A stretch of DNA of 64,000 bases, from the NCBI RefSeq assembly GCF_042214795.1, contig NZ_CP090177.1, positions 434,001-498,000 of the forward strand. The letters run 5' to 3'. The position numbers were made by a program, and so were the translations under genes. Below the pieces are notes generated by a model. The model searched no databases. It saw only the letters and a list, made by a program, of their open reading frames with translations, and was not told the DNA's origin. Source of the DNA: Arcobacter iocasae. Lineage in GTDB: Bacteria; Campylobacterota; Campylobacteria; Campylobacterales; Arcobacteraceae. Shown here piece by piece: positions 1-8,404 of this stretch (its first letter is position 1; each line of letters begins with the position of its first letter).

Positions 1-1185
1 AGAAAATATCAATAATATAATTGCAAAAGATATAACATACATAGGTCTAACTTTTGAATAGAGTTTATAATACTTTGTAGTAGTATTTTTATGAGAAAAT
101 TTAATTTTTGGATATAAAAATGCAAACTGAAAATATGAAAATAATAGAGAAATAATAGAAAAATAACAAAACTGCTTAATCAAATCAAAAGAGACAAAAG
201 ATAAAATTACAAATGCTCCAACAGTAGTAAACATTCCTAAAAATACATCTTTATTAAAACCTTTTTTCTCTTTATAATAATCATGCATAAAGTGATGAAA
301 CATATAATCAATGGCAACAGTAGAAATAGATATACCAAAGACCATAACAAAAATAGATAATTTATCAAAGAAAAAAGAGCAAAGCAATAGTGAAAATAGA
401 ATAGATGAGACCAAGGTAACAATAGTATTTAAAAGTAATTTCACATTTTTCAAAATCACTAAATACAATAATATTAATAAAAAAGTAGAAATTGCAATTA
501 TCTTGTTTACATCACTTTTTATTATTCTTGAATTTTCCACAAAATAAAAAATAGGTGAAAATACTTTTATATCTTTTTCACTGAATATTGTTTTTTCTAT
601 TGAGTCATAAATTCTTTCATATTCTGAAATTGTATTTATTGAACTATCAAGATTAAAAATAGAAATATAACCCTTATTTTTTATACTTAGGTGATTGTTT
701 TCTAGGGACAAGTTTTTAAATGAACTATCCTTAAAATAAAGACTTAAAGGATCTTGTTTATTTATAAAATATGAGAAATTTGATTTTAATAGATTTGATT
801 TTATCTCTTCAAGTTTTTTAGTTATATTTAGATTATCTAAACTTTTTTCATCTATATTTTCTATATAAACTTTGTATTTGTCTTTATACTCTTTTAATTT
901 TTTATTTTCATGTGTTTTTTCAAGACTTACACCCTCTATTTTAGAAAATGAACTTTCTAGTTTCTTAATTTTTTCTAAAGCATTTTTCTCTAATCCCTCA
1001 ACACTTAAAAAGATTTTTTTAGTACTTTTTAAATTATTAAATTCATTTAGTAATTCTTTTTTTTCACTATTTGGAAGTACAAATTGTAGATCAGTTGATA
1101 TATGACTAAAAGAGCCAAAAAGTACTACTAGTATGACTAAAGTACATAATATTAATATATTTATATAGTTAGTGAGTTTGAACAA
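1..1185 (-). CDS. MMPL/RND-family exporter, 3' part cut by window edge
   Basis: The 395 visible codons read as an inner-membrane exporter of the MMPL (RND) family: one N-terminal membrane helix, a long periplasmic domain to about residue 215, then closely spaced hydrophobic helices with the loop carrying D-Y-M-F-H-H. Members of this family (COG4258-type) are standard in aryl-polyene loci and are thought to move the lipid-linked pigment. No ATG, GTG or other TTG fits; I chose TTG at 1185, which overlaps the upstream LolA-like gene by 17 bases, as expected for coupled genes. The C-terminal half lies outside the window. The frame and family are clear; the substrate is inferred from context. Confidence 0.8.
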   Translation of the reverse strand, partial: MFKLTNYINILILCTLVILVVLFGSFSHISTDLQFVLPNSEKKELLNEFNNLKSTKKIFLSVEGLEKNALEKIKKLESSFSKIEGVSLEKTHENKKLKEYKDKYKVYIENIDEKSLDNLNITKKLEEIKSNLLKSNFSYFINKQDPLSLYFKDSSFKNLSLENNHLSIKNKGYISIFNLDSSINTISEYERIYDSIEKTIFSEKDIKVFSPIFYFVENSRIIKSDVNKIIAISTFLLILLYLVILKNVKLLLNTIVTLVSSILFSLLLCSFFFDKLSIFVMVFGISISTVAIDYMFHHFMHDYYKEKKGFNKDVFLGMFTTVGAFVILSFVSFDLIKQFCYFSIISLLFSYFQFAFLYPKIKFSHKNTTTKYYKLYSKVRPMYVISFAIILLIFS

Positions 1186-1648
1186 TATTTATCCAATCAT
1201 CATTTGTAAAATATATCTTCAAAAACTTTAATTCTGAATCTATTTTTTGATACTCAATTTTATTTATCAAATTTGCTACATATTCACTTGGGATTAAAGT
1301 CGTAACTTCATTATTTCTTTTGATTTTAAAATACTCTTGTATATCTTCCACTTTATTTGTATAAATACTTTCTATGATTTTTGAAAAAATTGTCAAATCC
1401 AAATTATCTTCATAAGTAATAATATTCTCTTTATTGCCATCTTTTTCTACTATATTTTCTTTTGTGAAAGTAAATGATTTATTTTGTTGGGGATATGCAA
1501 CTTTTATAAAGTCATTATTTATATTTAAAATACCATTTCGATATACGCTAGCATTTAGTGCACTTATATATTTTTCTTCTTTAAATTCAATTTCATTTGA
1601 AAATAAAAAAAGAGTAGAAAATAAAAATAAAAATAAAACTTTAAACAT
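1169..1648 (-). CDS. LolA-like periplasmic outer-membrane lipoprotein carrier
   Basis: This 159-residue protein starts with a short basic end and a strongly hydrophobic stretch (residues 3-17) that reads as a Sec signal peptide. The rest is rich in beta-strand-type alternation without further membrane segments, which fits a LolA/LolB-like fold; the length is a little below true LolA (about 180-200). LolA-like proteins accompany MMPL exporters in aryl-polyene loci and are assumed to carry the lipidated product across the periplasm. It overlaps the gene before it by 8 bases and the exporter after it by 17, so it is translated as part of the pigment operon. The family call rests on context as much as on sequence. 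Confidence 0.6.
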   Translation of the reverse strand: MFKVLFLFLFSTLFLFSNEIEFKEEKYISALNASVYRNGILNINNDFIKVAYPQQNKSFTFTKENIVEKDGNKENIITYEDNLDLTIFSKIIESIYTNKVEDIQEYFKIKRNNEVTTLIPSEYVANLINKIEYQKIDSELKFLKIYFTNDDWINIVQTH

Positions 1649-2177
1649 CTACTTTTCCCTTTAAATAAATTTTTCTATGAACAAATTGTACAATTCCAGC
1701 AATAATAAACAAAAAATACCAACCAACAGATGAATAAAATGTCCAATAAAACATATCTTTTGAATAAAGTACAAAAGAATGAATTGAGACATTTGTCAAA
1801 GAGATATAAAACCAAAACAGTGTTGATTTATGAATATAATTTTTCTCTTTTTCTTCAACCTTTTTCTTCAATCTTTCTAAAAAAATAAAAATAAAAGAAT
1901 TTTTAGAAATATAGCTATATAAAATATAAATTGAAATTAATCCAGAAATCAATAATGGTAACATTTTTAAAAATAAAAAGTTATCTAAAAAATATGCCAA
2001 AATAGATACCATCAAATAAAAAAGAGGGAAAATGTACTCTTTTATACTTTTTTTAATACTAAAGATGAACCAAAACAAAGAAAAAATAAAAATTATAAGT
2101 GAAACCGTTTTTAATTCAAAATTTCTTAATGAATAAAAAACAATAGGTGCATAAAACAAAGATATGAGTAAGTTCAT
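1641..2177 (-). CDS. Small polytopic membrane protein of the aryl-polyene locus
   Basis: This 178-residue protein has about six hydrophobic helices, interrupted near residues 100-118 by a very basic, glutamate-rich cytoplasmic loop. It matches in size and position the uncharacterised membrane protein (COG4648-type) found in many aryl-polyene loci between the ketoreductase and the LolA/MMPL export genes. It overlaps the LolA-like gene by 8 bases and lies 5 bases after the ketoreductase, so it belongs to the same transcript. I see no catalytic motif. A role in anchoring or passing on the polyene product is inference from location. Confidence 0.6.
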   Translation of the reverse strand: MNLLISLFYAPIVFYSLRNFELKTVSLIIFIFSLFWFIFSIKKSIKEYIFPLFYLMVSILAYFLDNFLFLKMLPLLISGLISIYILYSYISKNSFIFIFLERLKKKVEEKEKNYIHKSTLFWFYISLTNVSIHSFVLYSKDMFYWTFYSSVGWYFLFIIAGIVQFVHRKIYLKGKVDV

Positions 2178-2182
2178 AAACT

Positions 2183-2887
2183 CTATCTAACCATTGCCCC
2201 ACTGATATTTAAAACCTCTCCACTTACATAAGTAGCATCAACACCCATAAAATAAGCACATTTAGCTACTTCTTCGGCTTCCCCAAATCTTTTAAGAGGT
2301 ATAGCTTTTTTTAGCTCTTTAACATTTGGTATATTTTCAATCATTTCTGATTCTATTATTCCAGGAGCCAGGGCATTTACTCTAATATTATATCGCCCAA
2401 GCTCTATTGATAAAGTCTTAGTAAAAGCTATAACTCCACCTTTACTCGCACTATAATTTGCTTGCCCAGAGTTTCCACTTATTCCTGAAATTGATGCAAC
2501 ATTTACAATACTACCTCGCTTGCTCATCATCATGTTTTTAGAAATAACTTTTGTAACATAAAAAAGCCCAGTTAGATTTATATTAATTACATCTTCCCAT
2601 TCATAATCATTCATAAAGAAAAACAAGTTATCTTTTATAATTCCAGCATTATTTACCAAAACTTCAACATCAAGATTTTCTAAAGCTTCTCGAATAGAGT
2701 TTTTATCTTGCATATTAAAAGAAATTAGCTCACCATTTTGATTTATCTCAGCTAATATTTTTTCAGCCTTTTCTTTATTACTATTGTAATGAATATATAC
2801 AAAATATCCATTTTTAGCATACTCTTTGACTATTGATTCTCCAATAGAGCCAGTGGCTCCGGTAACTAATACTTTTTTATTTTCCAT
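2183..2887 (-). CDS. 3-oxoacyl-ACP reductase, FabG/SDR family (aryl-polyene ketoreductase)
   Basis: This is a classical short-chain dehydrogenase of 234 residues. The NADP-binding motif TGATGSIG is at residues 9-16, NNAG at 79-82, and the catalytic set is S132, Y145 and K149 (YSASK). In the pathway it reduces the beta-keto group after each ketosynthase step, before dehydration makes the next double bond. It lies 9 bases after the ammonia-lyase and 5 bases before the membrane protein in the leftward pigment operon. Sequence alone does not separate it from fatty-acid FabG; the location makes it the dedicated aryl-polyene reductase (ApeQ-like). Confidence 0.85.
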   Translation of the reverse strand: MENKKVLVTGATGSIGESIVKEYAKNGYFVYIHYNSNKEKAEKILAEINQNGELISFNMQDKNSIREALENLDVEVLVNNAGIIKDNLFFFMNDYEWEDVININLTGLFYVTKVISKNMMMSKRGSIVNVASISGISGNSGQANYSASKGGVIAFTKTLSIELGRYNIRVNALAPGIIESEMIENIPNVKELKKAIPLKRFGEAEEVAKCAYFMGVDATYVSGEVLNISGAMVR

Positions 2888-2896
2888 TTTACTTCT

Positions 2897-4417
2897 TTAT
2901 ACTAGTTTTGCACTTCTAATTATTTTATTTATATTTACTATATCAAAATCCATTCTTCTATCTTCATAAAGTGGTTTGATTATTTTTCTAATTTCATCAT
3001 GGATATTTTTAAGATGAAAAGATACTTCACCCTCACCTCTAATATCAACAGCTTGAGCCATACCAATAAAAGCAATTGAAAGCATATTATATAAGTCTGG
3101 AATCATTTTTGCAAAATCATTAGCAGCAGTTGTTCCCATAGAAACTTTATCTTGATTTAATGATTCTGTTGGTCTTGAGTGAATAGAAGCAGCTGCTGTA
3201 TTTTTAATAACATCCGCACTTAAAGAACTAAGGCTTATTTGCATAGCTTTAAAACCATGATAAAATGGCTCATGTGAAAGTTTTAAATTCTCACCTAATC
3301 CTCTGTTAAATTTGTGATCAACTAAAAGAGCAAACTCTTTATCTAATAAATCAGCAAGATTTGCAGCACATATTTTTAATGTATCCATAGCATGTGCTAC
3401 ATATCCACCATAAAAATTACCTGATGTATAAATTTTTTTATTTTCTCCATCAATCAAAGGATTGTCATTTACAGAATTTATCTCTGTTTCAACCCAGTTT
3501 TTAGAAATAACTAAATTATCTCTAATCACACCTAAAACTTGAGGTGCACATCTCATAGAGTAGGTATCTTGAATATTTAAGTCATTGTCCGCAAAGAACT
3601 TATCATATCTATCATCTCTTCCATGTGTTAATTTTGAACCTTGAATTTTATTTTTGATATTTTTTGCAGTCTCTATTTGCCCACTAAAAGGTTTTGATTC
3701 ATGCACGAAATCTTCAACAGGAGTATCATCACCCAAAAGAACTTCAAACATTCCAGCAACATATGATTCCATAGAATTTAATATTATTTCAAACTCTTCA
3801 ATTGCATCTAGTGCAATGGCACTCATGATTGTAGTTCCATTCATAATTGCTAAGGCTTCTTTAGGTTTAAATTCATAAGCAGATATATTTAGTTCATTAT
3901 AAACTTCCATCACATCTTTTATTTCACCTTTATAATAAACTTCTCTCTCTCCTGCAATAACAGCTGCAATATATGATAAAGGAGTTAAATCACCACTCGC
4001 TCCAACTGATCCTTGAGAAGGAATAACAGGAATAATATCTTCTTTGATTAAAAGTTCTAACCTTTTGAGAAGTTCAACACTTACTCCTGATTTTGCTTTA
4101 CTTAAAGATATTGTTCGCATAATAACTGCATATCTACAAACTTTATGTGATAAATTTACTCCAATACCACACCCATGAAATCTAAAAAGATTTTTTTGTA
4201 AAGTTTTACTATCTTCATAACTTACATAGTTCTTTCCACTTGCCCCATATCCTGTTGTAATACCATAAATTGGTTTACCATCTTTTATCTCATTCATCAA
4301 AAAATCATGTGTATGATTTATATAATTCAAAAATACATTATCTTTTGAAATCTCAATATTAGAGGCTTTAGTAATTTCATCTAATGTTATATATCTTTTA
4401 TCTATTTGTAAATTCAT
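2897..4417 (-). CDS. Aromatic amino acid ammonia-lyase (HAL/PAL/TAL family)
   Basis: The protein (506 residues) belongs to the MIO-dependent lyases that remove ammonia from histidine, phenylalanine or tyrosine. The self-cyclising Ala-Ser-Gly triad is at residues 140-142 within GASGDLTP, and the YGITTGYG segment with its conserved tyrosines is at 51-58. The substrate-selectivity pair is Phe80-His81; histidine lyases usually have Ser-His, tyrosine lyases His-Leu and phenylalanine lyases Phe-Leu, so specificity cannot be read directly. There is no urocanase or other hut gene nearby; in a polyene locus the likely product is 4-coumarate or cinnamate for the starter. I chose the ATG at 4417 because GGGAGAG stands 5 bases ahead and it forms an ATGA overlap with the acyltransferase stop; a TTG four codons upstream is less likely. 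Confidence 0.88.
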   Translation of the reverse strand: MNLQIDKRYITLDEITKASNIEISKDNVFLNYINHTHDFLMNEIKDGKPIYGITTGYGASGKNYVSYEDSKTLQKNLFRFHGCGIGVNLSHKVCRYAVIMRTISLSKAKSGVSVELLKRLELLIKEDIIPVIPSQGSVGASGDLTPLSYIAAVIAGEREVYYKGEIKDVMEVYNELNISAYEFKPKEALAIMNGTTIMSAIALDAIEEFEIILNSMESYVAGMFEVLLGDDTPVEDFVHESKPFSGQIETAKNIKNKIQGSKLTHGRDDRYDKFFADNDLNIQDTYSMRCAPQVLGVIRDNLVISKNWVETEINSVNDNPLIDGENKKIYTSGNFYGGYVAHAMDTLKICAANLADLLDKEFALLVDHKFNRGLGENLKLSHEPFYHGFKAMQISLSSLSADVIKNTAAASIHSRPTESLNQDKVSMGTTAANDFAKMIPDLYNMLSIAFIGMAQAVDIRGEGEVSFHLKNIHDEIRKIIKPLYEDRRMDFDIVNINKIIRSAKLV

Positions 4418-5274
4418 TTGCTCTCCCAAAAATTATAAAAATTAAACCATTGATTTGGATATTTTAATAAAATATCTTCAAATAATTTAACATATTCTTT
4501 TATAGCTATTTCAATAGCTTCTTTCTCTTTTAAATTAAAATCTAAGTTTAATTTTATTGTTTCTACCTTATATTTTTGTAATCCAGTATTCACTACAAAA
4601 CAGCACAAAATAGGTGTTCTGGTTTTATAAGAAATTTTAAATGGATTTTTATTAAAATATGCATCTTTACCAAAGAATTTTGCTTTATATTTATATTTAT
4701 CACTTGTTGGTCTATCTGCCATTATTGCTATAATTTCATTATTAGAAATTGCATTTGCTATTTCAATAGAAACAGGAATTTGTCCCATTGATTGGTCAAT
4801 AACATGAATATTTGAAAGTTTTTTTTCAATACTATTTTCAATCTCTTTTATACTGTCTAAAATAACTTCATGCATAACAATATTGATTCTATTTTTAGTT
4901 ACTGGATTACTAGAACTTGAAGCCCAACCTCCAAAGTGAGAAAATAGTAAAATAGTTTTAGAATTCATTATTTCTAAAATAGTTTCTTTTTCTTCATAAA
5001 TAAAATTATATGAATTTGAGTCATATTTAGATATAAATCTATCTACTAGACAAATTGCAAACATTCTTAAATGTTCAAAATAAATCCAATTATTAAATTC
5101 TAAACCTAATGTTTTATAGTATTTTTTCAAAGAATATTTTACATTTGATGCAAGTAAAAAATAAAAAAAACTCACGGGATACATTAAAAAATAAACAAAT
5201 TTATAACCAAAAAGCTTGTATAAATTAAATACAAGTTTTATACTCCAACCACTTCCTCTTTGTTTAACAGTCAT
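4414..5274 (-). CDS. LpxL/HtrB-type lysophospholipid acyltransferase-like protein
   Basis: This 286-residue protein resembles the late lipid A acyltransferases: a hydrophobic N-terminal anchor (about residues 20-45), the SHFGGW segment near residue 112 at the place of the catalytic HX4(D/E) motif, and a MADRP stretch downstream. In aryl-polyene loci such enzymes are thought to join the polyene to a lipid. The expected acidic residue five positions after the histidine is Ala here, which is unusual for an active member. It starts 1 base after the glycosyltransferase ends and overlaps the lyase by 4 bases. In many loci acyltransferase and glycosyltransferase are one fused protein; here they are separate genes. 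Confidence 0.75.
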   Translation of the reverse strand: MTVKQRGSGWSIKLVFNLYKLFGYKFVYFLMYPVSFFYFLLASNVKYSLKKYYKTLGLEFNNWIYFEHLRMFAICLVDRFISKYDSNSYNFIYEEKETILEIMNSKTILLFSHFGGWASSSSNPVTKNRINIVMHEVILDSIKEIENSIEKKLSNIHVIDQSMGQIPVSIEIANAISNNEIIAIMADRPTSDKYKYKAKFFGKDAYFNKNPFKISYKTRTPILCCFVVNTGLQKYKVETIKLNLDFNLKEKEAIEIAIKEYVKLFEDILLKYPNQWFNFYNFWESK

Positions 5275-5979
5275 CTACTTATATCTTTTTTTTAAAAAGA
5301 ATTTAAAAGGTAAGAGCCTAATATGAACCATTACAATGGCTGCTGTGTCCCAAAATTTTTTGAAGTGACTAACTCTTTCTTCAGCAGTTGGATAATAACA
5401 TTCAATAGTTACTTCTTTTATCAATCTATTTTTCCAAGCATGTTTTACTAAAACTTCCATTTCCCAATCAAATCTTGAAGTTTTGATATCTAAATCTAAA
5501 ATGGAAGTGGGATATAATCTGAATCCTGATAGTGAGTCTTTTATCTCTTGTTCTGTATCCCATGTTGCCCAAAAGTTACTAAACCAACGACCAAATTTAG
5601 AACCACTAGGTACATTATCTATCTCAAAATTTCTTGCACCAATTATTATTTGGTTATCCCCATCACATGCATTTATGATTTTTTCTATTTGGCTTGCTAA
5701 ATGTTGTCCATCACCATCTAAACTAATAAAATACTTGTAGCCTAGTTCTTTTGCTTTCCTGGCACCAGTTAAAATTGCTTCACCTTTTCCTTTATTTAAA
5801 GGATGTCTTAAAACAATTAAATTTGAATTTTTATTTAACTTTTCTTCTACTGGATTATCATATCCATCATCAACAACTATTGTTTTAATATTATAAGATA
5901 ATACATCATCAACAACTCTTTGTATTGTTGAATCATTATTATATGTAGGTATTACAACTATAATTTCACTAAATTTCAT
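5275..5979 (-). CDS. Family 2 glycosyltransferase of the aryl-polyene locus
   Basis: This GT-A fold enzyme of 234 residues opens with VVIPTYNN (8-15), then VVDDG (35-39), and carries the metal-binding LDGDGQH (DxD at 88-90). This pattern is typical of the DPM1/GT2 group that uses a nucleotide sugar. No C-terminal membrane helices are seen, although the last 20 residues are basic and hydrophobic and may touch the membrane. It overlaps the dehydratase gene upstream by 11 bases and directly precedes the acyltransferase. A role in building the sugar or lipid head group of the pigment is inferred from the locus; the acceptor is unknown. Confidence 0.82.
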   Translation of the reverse strand: MKFSEIIVVIPTYNNDSTIQRVVDDVLSYNIKTIVVDDGYDNPVEEKLNKNSNLIVLRHPLNKGKGEAILTGARKAKELGYKYFISLDGDGQHLASQIEKIINACDGDNQIIIGARNFEIDNVPSGSKFGRWFSNFWATWDTEQEIKDSLSGFRLYPTSILDLDIKTSRFDWEMEVLVKHAWKNRLIKEVTIECYYPTAEERVSHFKKFWDTAAIVMVHIRLLPFKFFLKKRYK

Positions 5980-6286
5980 ATGTTATTTCACTTATTTTCT
6001 TATTTTCACTTTTTATTATTATTTTATATTTAGATACATTTACACAAGTAATATAATATTCAATTATATCTTCAGGTTTTATGATTGACATAAACTTTGC
6101 TTTTGAAATAGTAATAATTTTATGATTTAATATATCTGAGATAATATCAATTTGCATAAATCCAGGCAGAATTTCGTTTTGAGGAAAATGTGCTTTAAAT
6201 ACGGGATGTTCTTTATTTGCCAGTTTAACTTTGTAATAGTTTTCTGATTTTTCTAAAACTTCAAATAAATTCTTAAATAACTTCAC
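5969..6286 (-). CDS. Hotdog-fold 3-hydroxyacyl-ACP dehydratase (FabA/FabZ-like)
   Basis: A single-domain hotdog protein of 105 residues. The active-site segment reads HFPQNEILPGFMQID, placing the catalytic His at 33 and an acidic partner Asp at 47, the arrangement seen in FabA-like dehydratases. It would remove water from the 3-hydroxyacyl-ACP intermediate to leave a conjugated double bond. It is the first gene of the leftward pigment operon, opposite the ACP gene. With the dehydratase at 8404 it forms the two-dehydratase set usual for aryl-polyene loci (ApeI-like and ApeP-like), which probably act as a complex. Confidence 0.8.
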   Translation of the reverse strand: MKLFKNLFEVLEKSENYYKVKLANKEHPVFKAHFPQNEILPGFMQIDIISDILNHKIITISKAKFMSIIKPEDIIEYYITCVNVSKYKIIIKSENKKISEITYEI

Positions 6287-6412
6287 TATGATTTTCTTTC
6301 TATATGTATTCGTTATTGTACAAAATAATTTATTAAAAGATAATTTATAAGATGATTAAAAGATGAAAAACAGTACTATTTCGTAAGATTACTTAGAAGG
6401 TTAAAATAAAAT
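6287..6412. promoter_or_regulatory. Divergent promoter region of the pigment locus
   Basis: These 126 bases separate the two divergent pigment operons and must hold both promoters. The DNA is AT-rich with several possible -10 boxes, for example TATAAG near 6348 on the plus strand, and no convincing -35 box. A short near-palindrome TTATT-GTAC-AAAATAA lies near 6313-6329 and could bind a regulator. The ACP gene has AGAAGG about 13 bases before its ATG. No regulator gene is present in the visible locus. Confidence 0.5.
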
Positions 6413-6664
6413 ATGACAACTATTAATGAGTTTAAAGAAGTACTAATTGAAGGCCTAAATTTAGAAGACTTCACGATTGATGATATTGAAGATGATGCAC
6501 CTTTATTTGGAGATGATGGAATAGGATTAGACTCTGTTGATTCAATTGAATTAGTTTTAATTATCGAAAAAGAATATGGTGTAAAAATAAGTAATACTGA
6601 ACAATATCAAGATATTTTTGCATCTGTATCTAGCTTATTAAACTATATTAATGAAAATAAATAA
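6413..6664 (+). CDS. Acyl carrier protein of the aryl-polyene synthase
   Basis: An 83-residue acidic protein of the ACP family. The phosphopantetheine site is Ser41 in GLDSVDSIE, close to the usual DSL/DSV motif, and the surrounding helices fit a four-helix carrier. It carries the growing polyene between ketosynthase, ketoreductase and dehydratase. It is first in the rightward operon and its end overlaps the ketosynthase start by 14 bases. Aryl-polyene loci commonly encode two ACPs; only this one is visible, so a second may lie left of the window. It is clearly separate from housekeeping acpP, which is not in this window. Confidence 0.9.
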   Translation: MTTINEFKEVLIEGLNLEDFTIDDIEDDAPLFGDDGIGLDSVDSIELVLIIEKEYGVKISNTEQYQDIFASVSSLLNYINENK

Positions 6665-7766
6665 TAAAGCCTATATAAATTATTTTGATTCAATTTCTTG
6701 TGCAGGAAATAATTCAGAAGAGTTATTTGAATCAATTTGCCTAAAAAAAAATACCATTTCAATAAATTCAACTTATGTTAAAGAAAGAAATGTTGCAATT
6801 GGTGGAATACAAAGAGATAAAGACTTAAATAATATTTTAAAAGAAAGATGTGATAAATTATTAGACATTACAAAGTTACATGATTTTTCAAATACTCTTT
6901 TAATAATTGGTTCTTCTGTTGGAGGAATGAATGAAACAGAAAAACTTTTTTTCAAAAATAAGAACTATAAAGAAATCAATCCAAAAAAACACCCTGTTGA
7001 TGCAATATCACATTTTTTAAAACAACATTATGAATTCTATGATGATGTATCTTTTTCTACGGCATGTACTTCAAGTGCAAATGCCTTAGGCTATGCAAAA
7101 GAAGTAATTTCAAAAGGATTATATGAAAATGTTTTAGTTATTGGAATAGATTCCTTATCACATACTACAGTGTGTGGATTTTCAGCATTAAGTGTTCTAT
7201 CCTCAAAACCATGTACTCCTTTTGACAAAAATCGTGAAGGGATGAATGTAGCTGAAGGTTTTGGAATTTTATTATTACAAAATAAAAAAGAAAATAACTC
7301 TATTGAATTATGTGGAGTTGGATATAGTTCAGATTCCCATCATATGACACAACCACATCCAGAAGGTTTAGGAGCTAAAAAAGCAATGGAAAATGCTTTA
7401 GAAGATGCAAACTTAAATAGAAATGACATCTCATACATAAATGCCCATGGCACAGGAACTACTGCCAATGATTTTTCTGAATTAAATGCTATAAAATCTT
7501 TATTTTTAGAAAATAAACCAAAGGTTAGTTCAACTAAATCAATTACTGGCCATACTTTAGGAGCAGCTGGAGCTATAGAAGCAATTATTTCATGCATGGT
7601 TTTAATAAAACAGACTATTCCTTCAAATAAAGACTTAAAAGAAATAGAAATAGATGATATAAACTACTCTTTTGAAACTACTTCATCAAAAGTTGATTAT
7701 GTACTTAGCAACTCTTTTGCATTTGGTGGAAATAATACTTCATTGGTTTTTGGACTTGTCAAATGA
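6651..7766 (+). CDS. Beta-ketoacyl-ACP synthase (aryl-polyene KS-alpha)
   Basis: A thiolase-fold condensing enzyme of 371 residues with an intact catalytic triad: Cys139 in STACTSSANA, His266 in NAHGTGT and His301 in STKSITGHTLGAAG. It would catalyse decarboxylative condensation of malonyl-ACP with the aryl or aryl-polyene chain. The following gene encodes a ketosynthase-like protein without the Cys, and the two overlap by 4 bases (ATGA), as expected of a type II KS/chain-length-factor pair made in equal amounts. It is somewhat shorter than FabF (about 410). It corresponds to ApeO-type enzymes. Confidence 0.9.
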   Translation: MKINNKAYINYFDSISCAGNNSEELFESICLKKNTISINSTYVKERNVAIGGIQRDKDLNNILKERCDKLLDITKLHDFSNTLLIIGSSVGGMNETEKLFFKNKNYKEINPKKHPVDAISHFLKQHYEFYDDVSFSTACTSSANALGYAKEVISKGLYENVLVIGIDSLSHTTVCGFSALSVLSSKPCTPFDKNREGMNVAEGFGILLLQNKKENNSIELCGVGYSSDSHHMTQPHPEGLGAKKAMENALEDANLNRNDISYINAHGTGTTANDFSELNAIKSLFLENKPKVSSTKSITGHTLGAAGAIEAIISCMVLIKQTIPSNKDLKEIEIDDINYSFETTSSKVDYVLSNSFAFGGNNTSLVFGLVK

Positions 7767-8404
7767 AGATAAACTTAGAAATAATAAATTCCTCTTATAT
7801 CTTTGGTGAAAAAGAAATTGCAGACTTAAGAACAAAAGAACTAGTTCCAAAAATGATAATAAGAAGAAGACTTACAAGAGCTTCAAAACTTGTACTTGAA
7901 CTTATTTCAAATATAAATTTTAAAAAAGGTAGAATAATATTTGGGACATCTTATGGAGAGTTATTATCAACATCAAGGATATTAAATGCAATTTCTAATA
8001 ATGAAATTTTGTCTCCTACAGATTTCCAAAACTCTGTTTATAATACACCTGTATCATATGCTTCAATTTTGTCTAATAATACTAGTGAAATCTTAACTAT
8101 CTCATCAGGAGAAGAAACTTCTCTAAAAGTTTTAAAAGTAGGTGCAATAAAAGCTTTAGATGGTGATGAGATGCTATTGGTTTGTGCTGAGACATTAAAT
8201 ATAAATAATATTGAAGAAGTAAATACTTGCATAAAATATTTAGAAAGTGCTGTTGCATTGAAAGTTAAAGTTACTAATGAAAAAGCAACAATAAATTTAA
8301 AAGATATACAAAATACTAAATATCCAAAATCAATAGAACATATACTACATATCGCTAAAATTTTTAAAAAAGACAAAAAAAACATAATAGAAATAAATAT
8401 CTAA
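7763..8404 (+). CDS. Ketosynthase-like chain-length-factor protein (Ketoacyl-synt_2 type)
   Basis: A 213-residue protein resembling only the N-terminal half of a ketosynthase. The segment SPTDFQNSVYNT (around residues 85-96) is typical of the short ketosynthase-like proteins of aryl-polyene loci (ApeC-like), and there is no Cys at the nucleophile position (the region reads SSGEETS). It is expected to pair with the active ketosynthase encoded just upstream and set chain length or stabilise it. It overlaps its neighbours on both sides (4 bases with the ketosynthase, 1 base with the dehydratase, TAATG). Confidence 0.78.
   Translation: MKINLEIINSSYIFGEKEIADLRTKELVPKMIIRRRLTRASKLVLELISNINFKKGRIIFGTSYGELLSTSRILNAISNNEILSPTDFQNSVYNTPVSYASILSNNTSEILTISSGEETSLKVLKVGAIKALDGDEMLLVCAETLNINNIEEVNTCIKYLESAVALKVKVTNEKATINLKDIQNTKYPKSIEHILHIAKIFKKDKKNIIEINI

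Noticed and set aside
2897..4417. Annotation as histidine ammonia-lyase HutH of histidine breakdown
   Set aside because: No hutU, hutI or hutG is nearby, the selectivity pair is not Ser-His, and the gene is embedded in a polyene locus.
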